Shown piece by piece: positions 58,292 through 64,000 of a stretch of DNA of 64,000 nt. How positions within the stretch are numbered: position 1 is the stretch's first letter; each line of letters opens with the position of its first letter. Made by a program: the position numbers and the translations under genes. The notes under the pieces were generated by a model that was not told the origin of the DNA, ran no database searches, and worked only from the letters and a program-made list of their open reading frames with translations. The stretch is from Aurantiochytrium sp. KH105 (lineage: Eukaryota; Sar; Bigyra; Thraustochytrida; Thraustochytriidae), in the NCBI GenBank assembly GCA_003116975.1, contig BGKB01000044.1, forward strand, positions 756,940 through 820,939, written 5' to 3'.

Positions 58292-61200
58292 CTATGGAGA
58301 GTCACTGGCATTGTGGACATGGATGGCCGCGGGAAACTGATAAATTGTGTTGCAAATCGATACAGGAGGGCGGTCCCCCGAGCCACAAATGTACTGCAAC
58401 TCACAAAAGGTTCGCTTCAGCTCATGACATGCGCCCAGGTACGCTCCACGACCGACACGGCACAAAATGTTCTCTGTCAGCAGTGCTTGGTCGTCGACGG
58501 TTGGAATAGGATCGCCGCGAGGAATAATGTTCACGGCAAAGGCGTCGAGCATGCTCTGATTAAAGCCAAACTTCAGACTTGAGAGCACCGAGTTCGGACC
58601 AGAAATTCCAATCGCCGGGACACTCTCCGCCGCGCCAACAAGCATGGCAATCCCGCCACCAAGAGAGTGGCCAGTGATGGCCACGAAAGCATCTGGGTTC
58701 TTGGCCCGCAGAGCGCGTACAAAGTTCGTCAGGTCTGCCTGATAACTCAGCTGATTCGACGGCGCCGTCTCCAGCACGTTCATATACTTGATGAGTGAAG
58801 GTATCACAGAGTTCCACACCGCCCCAAAGGGCAACACAAACCGCAGCCACTGAAAGAGCATAGCTGGAAACCAGATTTGCATATCGGACAAAAGATCGTA
58901 CGTGTTGATCGTTCCTCGCACCGTCACAAGAAAGACCTCACGATCCCCGCCATCACCACCTGCTGCTCGCGACGGAATATGCAGCAGCTTGAATACCGCA
59001 GACGAAAGCCGCGGCGCAGCATACTGGTCATACTTGTCCGGGGGAATATATCGCACAGCGTTGGGGCCAAACCAGCGATCAAGCTGTTGCTGCGAAGTCT
59101 GAGCGTGCGAGTACGCGAGGTCAGAGAGAAAAACAAAGTCCAGTGTCGTCAGCTTGGCTTCTGCAATCGCCGCAAAGTGCCCCGTCTCCCCGCCACCTTG
59201 CTGCATATCTCCAGGCATCGTTGCCGACACAAACCCGGGCTCATCCTTCCCAGCATAAAGCGTATCGAAAAGCGTGCATACTGGGTACATGAAGCCCACC
59301 TTGCTCCGCGAGGGCGCCGGGACAACGTGCGTTCTATGCGTGGCGTTACCATGCAGAGGGATCCCCTGGTAGTCCGAGAGCGTTGTGTCCTGATCGACAC
59401 TGAAACCAACCAGGACAATCATGGCAATAACTGCGAGTGCAAAGCTGCCCATCCAAAAAGTGCGAATCTGCTGCTGAGCCATGCGCGTGAGCACCAAATG
59501 AACGCGCCGCGCACCACTCCCGGATCGTCCCGCCTGAGCTTGGCCTTGCATGCCGGTTCTGAGGCGCGAGCTTTCGTCGCGCTCATCGCCTGCGTCCAGT
59601 CGGATGGATGACAGAGAGGAGGAAAATGAGCGTCTGTCGAGACTGCGAAGGCCCATGCCAGGTCCGGGGGATCCGGCTTCCTCCATGGCCTTGATCGCGG
59701 CGTCGACCTGATCCTCGTTCTCCTCGATAAAGTCAAAGAGCGGGAGCTCGAGAGAGTTGACAGCCTTGGGGCCAAAGTTTTCTACCAAACTTGGCACGTT
59801 AAAAACAAATCGCTGGATCGAGAGACAGCACGCCACCGCAAAAAATGCAGCATAGCCACCTACGCCAAGTTGCGAAAATCCATACATGGGTATGCCGACA
59901 AAAATAGCAAAGGTGAAGATCACCAAAAGGATGGCGACCCAAATCTTGGGCTCTGCGTACACGAAGCGACTTTCACGCATCGCTTTCATCCGCTGCCAGT
60001 CGTCAATATCGATACGCTGAGGCGAGTGATTGCTCATTGAAGTGAGAGAGCTATCAGCCTCCTCGGAAGGGTTGTCTTCGATTTCTTCCAGCGCCACGTG
60101 GTCTGGATCGGCGCTTTCCGCGCTCTGGCCTTCGTTGCGATCAGAAACGACTTCCACATCCTCAAAAGGGTTCGTAGATAATGCTGCCGAAGATTGAGAC
60201 GCAACAAGCCTAGAGTCGCCCGTGTTGCTTGCAGAGGAGTTCTCGGCCTCGACTTGAGCGGTCGCTCTTGTTGCAGACCTTGCCCTTGCTCCGTACATGG
60301 TCCAAAGAGGAAGAGAAAAGTACTGCCCCGCAGACGGATTGCCGGGTCCCAAAGACCCACGTTTGAATTCTTGCATCCAGGCGAGATTGTGACCGATCCA
60401 CGTAATAAAGATGGCAAAGGAGACAAGACCTGCGAGAATGACGAGAATGGTCGGGATGAAGCTCGAATACACGAGGTAGCCCACAACGACAAGCCACACG
60501 AGAAAGGAAGAGAGCATGACGCAAGCAAAGGAGCTCTTTACGGCACTTTTGCTGATGGTCCCTCGAAAGCGCGAGCGCGAGAGACAGCAGAGAAAAAGTA
60601 CAGAAAAGTCCTGGCGGCTCAGTACGGGGCGCGGCTTGAGAACGGTATCAATGTTCCACAGGCGACGTGGCTGGACAGGATAATAGAACCACTGAGCAAA
60701 TGAGCCAAGTCGATCCTTTTTCTTCAAATGCGCAAGCACCTTGGCTTCATCGAGCGCCTCTCCCGCAAACGCTGGGTCCATGCCCGGATAATAAGTGAAG
60801 GCGAAGCGTTGCCGCAGACGGTGCCGCAATAGATAGAAAAAGGCGTGCCGCAGCGTCCGTGCCTCATCGACACAGTTTTGCATAATTTTGAGGCACGAAT
60901 AGATCTCGATCCACACCGTATACAACATGGTGAGACCAAAGAGAACGAGGGAGCACCAGAGCGCCGCGAGCAGAGCGTTTGTGATGGGCGAGACGGAACG
61001 AAGCAAAAAACTCACGGCAAAGGTCCCGAGCGGCACAAAGAGAATAGCCGTGAGAATGAACCAGTCTCGCACAACTGGTCCTACAAGAGTCATGGTGTTG
61101 ATGAACTCAAAGTCATTCCAAATGTCGCTAAAGTAGCCAATCACAAATGTCGACATGATCGACAGGCTCTCCACGAACGAAGGCATCGCGAGCAAGGTCA

Positions 61201-62053
61201 TGAGCGTCGCAAGTCTCTCCTCTGTGTCATTGACGCTGCGAATGCCGACCAGAAATACACCAAGGCCGTACTGCACAGGCACAAGGATGCAAAACACGAC
61301 CGTCGCACCCACGAGAAAAAGCACCACGTAGACGTAGAGAAACTTGAGGAAAAAGACCCAGCCACCATACATGGACGCCCTTTTCACGCTGAGAACGACT
61401 TTGCGGTGCCGTTTGCGTTTGCGCCCCCCTTCGTTTATACCGGTCTGCTCTGCGTCATTATCATCACTGTCCTCGGCATACGCTGCATCAAAAATCAGCT
61501 GGTGTCGCATTCCGTTGAGTACGACCTGATTTCCATGTCGGAAAAGAGAAGATCGCAATGTAAAGTGATCAAGCAAGTCGAAGCGCGGTTGTTCTTGTTC
61601 CTCTGCGTCTCTCGCACGCACGCCCCCGGTTGTCGTCGCTGCACTGCTACCCTCTGGCACATTTGTCTCTTCACGATGTCCTCTGCGACGCCTTGCGCCA
61701 TCTTGAGCGTGTCGAGGCCGGCCGCGCTTCGCCCTTGAACCAGCGCGCGATAGACTTGCGCCTTCATCGGCGGTGTCGTAAAAGGAACTCCCTGAAGCAT
61801 CTTCCGAATCAGCGCGGGCTCGTTCGTACCCGGAGAACTCCTGACCGGCCTCGTACGCCTCAACGGCGCGCTCGACTTCGTCTTCGAGGGCGTCATCATC
61901 GAGCAGTCGACGTTCGCCGAAGCGGTCCTCGCCCGCGCCGTCAGCATAGACGTCCGGTGAAGAGCTATGGCTCCATCCGCGCTGGGGTCTCGTGCGCGGC
62001 TCGTGGTTGTGAGCTGCGGCACCCTGCGACCCATCCGAGTGATGGTCCGCCAT
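58292..62053 (-). CDS. polytopic membrane protein with C-terminal class 3 lipase domain
   Basis: The 1253-residue protein starts at an ATG. The first 220 residues are disordered and charged. About eight or nine membrane segments follow, in groups near 232-300, 345-405, 535-590, 695-745 and 865-888 (for example VAILLVIFTFAIFVGIPMYG). The last 250 residues form an alpha/beta-hydrolase domain of the class 3 lipase family: VFLVTVRGTIN (oxyanion region), ITGHSLGGGIAMLVG with nucleophile Ser near 1129, IIPRGDPIPTVDD with a likely catalytic Asp near 1179, and IHVHN near the C-terminus with a likely His. It probably cleaves acylglycerols or phospholipids at a membrane. Diacylglycerol lipases have a similar membrane-then-lipase plan but only four helices, so I do not equate them. 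It is divergent from the bZIP gene. Confidence 0.9.
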   Translation of the reverse strand: MADHHSDGSQGAAAHNHEPRTRPQRGWSHSSSPDVYADGAGEDRFGERRLLDDDALEDEVERAVEAYEAGQEFSGYERARADSEDASGSSFYDTADEGASLSRAGSRAKRGRPRHAQDGARRRRGHREETNVPEGSSAATTTGGVRARDAEEQEQPRFDLLDHFTLRSSLFRHGNQVVLNGMRHQLIFDAAYAEDSDDNDAEQTGINEGGRKRKRHRKVVLSVKRASMYGGWVFFLKFLYVYVVLFLVGATVVFCILVPVQYGLGVFLVGIRSVNDTEERLATLMTLLAMPSFVESLSIMSTFVIGYFSDIWNDFEFINTMTLVGPVVRDWFILTAILFVPLGTFAVSFLLRSVSPITNALLAALWCSLVLFGLTMLYTVWIEIYSCLKIMQNCVDEARTLRHAFFYLLRHRLRQRFAFTYYPGMDPAFAGEALDEAKVLAHLKKKDRLGSFAQWFYYPVQPRRLWNIDTVLKPRPVLSRQDFSVLFLCCLSRSRFRGTISKSAVKSSFACVMLSSFLVWLVVVGYLVYSSFIPTILVILAGLVSFAIFITWIGHNLAWMQEFKRGSLGPGNPSAGQYFSLPLWTMYGARARSATRATAQVEAENSSASNTGDSRLVASQSSAALSTNPFEDVEVVSDRNEGQSAESADPDHVALEEIEDNPSEEADSSLTSMSNHSPQRIDIDDWQRMKAMRESRFVYAEPKIWVAILLVIFTFAIFVGIPMYGFSQLGVGGYAAFFAVACCLSIQRFVFNVPSLVENFGPKAVNSLELPLFDFIEENEDQVDAAIKAMEEAGSPGPGMGLRSLDRRSFSSSLSSIRLDAGDERDESSRLRTGMQGQAQAGRSGSGARRVHLVLTRMAQQQIRTFWMGSFALAVIAMIVLVGFSVDQDTTLSDYQGIPLHGNATHRTHVVPAPSRSKVGFMYPVCTLFDTLYAGKDEPGFVSATMPGDMQQGGGETGHFAAIAEAKLTTLDFVFLSDLAYSHAQTSQQQLDRWFGPNAVRYIPPDKYDQYAAPRLSSAVFKLLHIPSRAAGGDGGDREVFLVTVRGTINTYDLLSDMQIWFPAMLFQWLRFVLPFGAVWNSVIPSLIKYMNVLETAPSNQLSYQADLTNFVRALRAKNPDAFVAITGHSLGGGIAMLVGAAESVPAIGISGPNSVLSSLKFGFNQSMLDAFAVNIIPRGDPIPTVDDQALLTENILCRVGRGAYLGACHELKRTFCELQYICGSGDRPPVSICNTIYQFPAAIHVHNASDSP

Positions 62054-62837
62054 GGCGAGCCTGCCTCTGCGCTACGCCCGAGCGGGCGACCGAGCAATCC
62101 AGGCACGCCAGCGGGCCGCCTTTCCTCGTCTCAGCCCCGAACGACCGCGCCGCGCAGCCTGGGCCGTGCGCGCGCCGGCCGTCGTGAGACTCGAGATTTG
62201 CTGATGGTCCTGGCCGGCGAATCCTATCTTCTCCCTTCCTTGTGGGTAGGGAGGCGGGAATCTCCACTTGTGGCGCCATTCCCGACTATCCGCGCGCGCG
62301 GTCTGCACTTGCCGCCGCTTTGTTCCACTTTCCCGGATCCATGTTGGGACGAGCCGCCGCAGGCGCACTTGCGGCCGCGCATACCCCACTTGCGGCCGCG
62401 CATAACCCACTTGCGCGGCGGGAAGTCCGCAGTGCTGGCCGGGCGGGCGCAGGAAAGGCGAGCAGGGCAGAGCAAAGAGCAGAGCAGCGCGAGCAGAGCA
62501 GGAACAAGGAGGCCGCGCCCGCGACGGACGACTCGCGCGCAGACGCGGGCGGGGGGGCGGGCGAGCTGCGCGTGGAGGCGCGGCGGGCGGAGGCGCGCGC
62601 GCGGCCCAAGTCGTGGCACCGAGCGCCCCGCGGCGGCCCGGCGCGGCGCGCGCCGGGAGGCGCTGGGCGCAGATTGGACAAGTCGGGTTTAAATTTCCCT
62701 TCCCTTCCCTTGCCTTCACGACCTCCCGAGCGCGCGACGCGAGGGAGAAGAAGAGGGCCGAGCCGAGGCGGGCCCGGGGGCGCGGCGAGGAGAAGATCGA
62801 CGAGCAGAGGCGGGCGTAAACGATTCCTGGATCCACA
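62054..62837. promoter_or_regulatory. divergent promoter region of the lipase and bZIP genes
   Basis: These 784 bases separate the starts of the lipase gene (minus) and the bZIP gene (plus). The region is GC-rich, with CpG-dense sequence, five CACTTG hexamers (62265, 62306, 62366, 62387 and 62408) and the 21-bp tandem repeat. Open frames across it are shadows. Confidence 0.6.
62366..62428. repeat. 21-bp tandem repeat, three units
   Basis: The unit CACTTGCGGCCGCGCATAMCC repeats at 62366, 62387 and 62408; the last unit is partial (CACTTGCGCGG). The 21-bp step equals two helical turns, so a protein bound to each unit would sit on the same face of the DNA. Confidence 0.85.
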
Positions 62838-64000
62838 ATGTCTGGAGACGCGCACAAGACCGAGACGGATGACCTCGGGGAAGGTCTCCTCATTGACGGC
62901 GACGATGACCTCCTCGACTACTTTCTGGGCAACGAGGGCGGTGGAGATGGCATCGACCTTGACTTGAAAGGCCTTCCGCCACTTAGCATGGACGAAGTCA
63001 ATGATGGCATGGCAGGCCTGCTGCGTGGCGAGGGGTCTGGGGCGAGCCTCTCTGCCGAGGGCGGATTCGACCCTTCCTTCGGAGCAGGCCCGTACGCTTC
63101 TCAGCAGCAACATCAGCAGCAACAGCAACAGCAGCAGGCCCCGCTGCATGGTCAAGCACAGGCACAGACTCAGGGTCAGCAACATGCTTCCTCACACCAA
63201 GGCACAGGTGGACCTCAGGGGGCCAGCTCCATGTCTGCGGCGACCATGTCGTCGATGCCATACAGTAGCCCTCCGATGTCGTCACAGCCGACAGCTGCTT
63301 CCTGGGCCTCACAGCAACAGCAGCAACACCAACAGCAACGGACAGCGGCGTCATGGAATCAGGGCGGCGGCCAGCAGGCCCCAATGGCATCCTCAGCTTA
63401 CAGGCCCGGATACCCTGGTAGCAGCGGCCTCGGCGCAAGGCAAGCTCCGGTTTCGATGCGAGGTATGACTGGCGCATCGGGACGTGGTGCGCGTCAGTTT
63501 GTCCCTGGACAGTCTCCAGGAAGCCGTGGAGCGACGCCTGCAGCCATGAATTCAGCTGCCGCCGCATCCGCGGCTACAGCCGCGTCATTGGGCTCGTCAA
63601 CGATGCACCCGTCGGCCGCTTCTGCAGCGCCAACGGCAAGCGCGGGGGCGCCTGGGCGGCGACCTGCCACTGTAGGCCCTGGACCTGCGGGTAGACAAGG
63701 GCCAGGCATGCACATCAAGGAAGAGACAAAAGTGCCAACCGGTGCGCGGGGTGCCTCTGGAACTGCCACTGCTGCCGCCGTCGCTGCTGCCTCTTCCGCC
63801 TCGAACGCTAGCGCGACTCGTAAAGCAGATACTGGATCGAACAGTAGCGGCGAAGCGAAGCCAGGCGCGTCGGAAGAAGAGCAGGAGCGGCACAGACGGC
63901 GTTTGGAACGGAATCGCGAGTCGGCGCGCTTGAGTCGGCGGCGCAAGAAGGAAAATCTCGAGCTGCTAGAGAACCGCGTGTCGCGTCTGACCGCTGAGCT
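62838..64000 (+). CDS. bZIP transcription factor, cut by the right window edge
   Basis: The frame is open from the ATG at 62838 (CACAATGTC) to the end of the window, giving 387 residues. The N-terminus is acidic and hydrophobic (LIDGDDDLLDYFLGNEGGGD), as in activation domains. A long Gln/Ser/Ala/Gly-rich region follows, with Gln runs near 95 and 160. Near 295 is HIKEETK, which fits a sumoylation site (psi-K-x-E). At the right edge is the bZIP basic region (RRRLERNRESARLSRRRKKE, with the N-x(7)-R/S core as NRESARLSR) and the start of the Leu zipper (NLELLENRVSRLTAEL). The zipper end and anything after it, such as a membrane segment, are not visible. It should bind DNA as a dimer in the nucleus. 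Confidence 0.93.
   Translation, partial: MSGDAHKTETDDLGEGLLIDGDDDLLDYFLGNEGGGDGIDLDLKGLPPLSMDEVNDGMAGLLRGEGSGASLSAEGGFDPSFGAGPYASQQQHQQQQQQQQAPLHGQAQAQTQGQQHASSHQGTGGPQGASSMSAATMSSMPYSSPPMSSQPTAASWASQQQQQHQQQRTAASWNQGGGQQAPMASSAYRPGYPGSSGLGARQAPVSMRGMTGASGRGARQFVPGQSPGSRGATPAAMNSAAAASAATAASLGSSTMHPSAASAAPTASAGAPGRRPATVGPGPAGRQGPGMHIKEETKVPTGARGASGTATAAAVAAASSASNASATRKADTGSNSSGEAKPGASEEEQERHRRRLERNRESARLSRRRKKENLELLENRVSRLTAE

Noticed and set aside
1-64000. CRISPR array or bacterial operon
   Set aside because: No spaced identical repeats of CRISPR type are seen. The gene content, spacers and protein families are eukaryotic.

Overview
The window is nuclear DNA of a eukaryotic microbe. It encodes spliceosomal (Prp28), chromatin-remodelling (INO80C/Ies6-like), mitochondrial outer-membrane (Sam50), PI3-kinase, ABCA-transporter and bZIP proteins, plus a class II tRNA-Leu. 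Almost every gene reads as one uninterrupted ORF (up to 1909 codons). Genes sit among long, GC-rich spacers packed with tri- to hexanucleotide microsatellites. My best guess is a labyrinthulomycete (thraustochytrid) stramenopile, but this is inference from style and gene content; no sequence here fixes the taxon. One base is unresolved (N at 14023).

Left part (1-14,600): the 3' end of an acidic protein, tRNA-Leu(CAA) on the minus strand, Prp28-like DEAD-box helicase (minus), an unknown coiled-coil protein (minus), an EF-hand protein (plus), a MoaC-type molybdenum-cofactor enzyme with a likely mitochondrial presequence (minus), an INO80C/Ies6-like protein (minus), and an 803-bp DNA transposon with terminal inverted repeats that carry a sub-terminal palindrome.

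Middle (14,600-45,500): a full-size ABCA transporter; a 10-kb microsatellite-rich stretch with no convincing gene; a Gln/Asn-rich unknown protein; a remarkable PI3-kinase with WW, cyclic-nucleotide-binding and GAF domains upstream of a class I-like C2/helical/kinase core; a SYLF-domain protein beside it on the same strand; Sam50; and a rhomboid-family protein.

Right part (45,500-64,000): a second microsatellite-rich stretch of about 9 kb, a Ser/Arg/Pro-rich unknown protein, a divergent pair (small coiled-coil protein and a WW plus transmembrane protein), a polytopic class 3 lipase, and a bZIP transcription factor cut by the window edge. The lipase and bZIP genes are divergent and share a promoter region with a 21-bp tandem motif.

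The most interesting item is the PI3-kinase: its domain order suggests direct cyclic-nucleotide control of PIP3 synthesis, and the neighbouring SYLF protein belongs to a family with known phosphoinositide-binding members. Translation starts were checked against the bases. Several long ORFs in the window begin at GTG or TTG, so I moved those starts to the first ATG. Residue numbers are estimates from coordinates.
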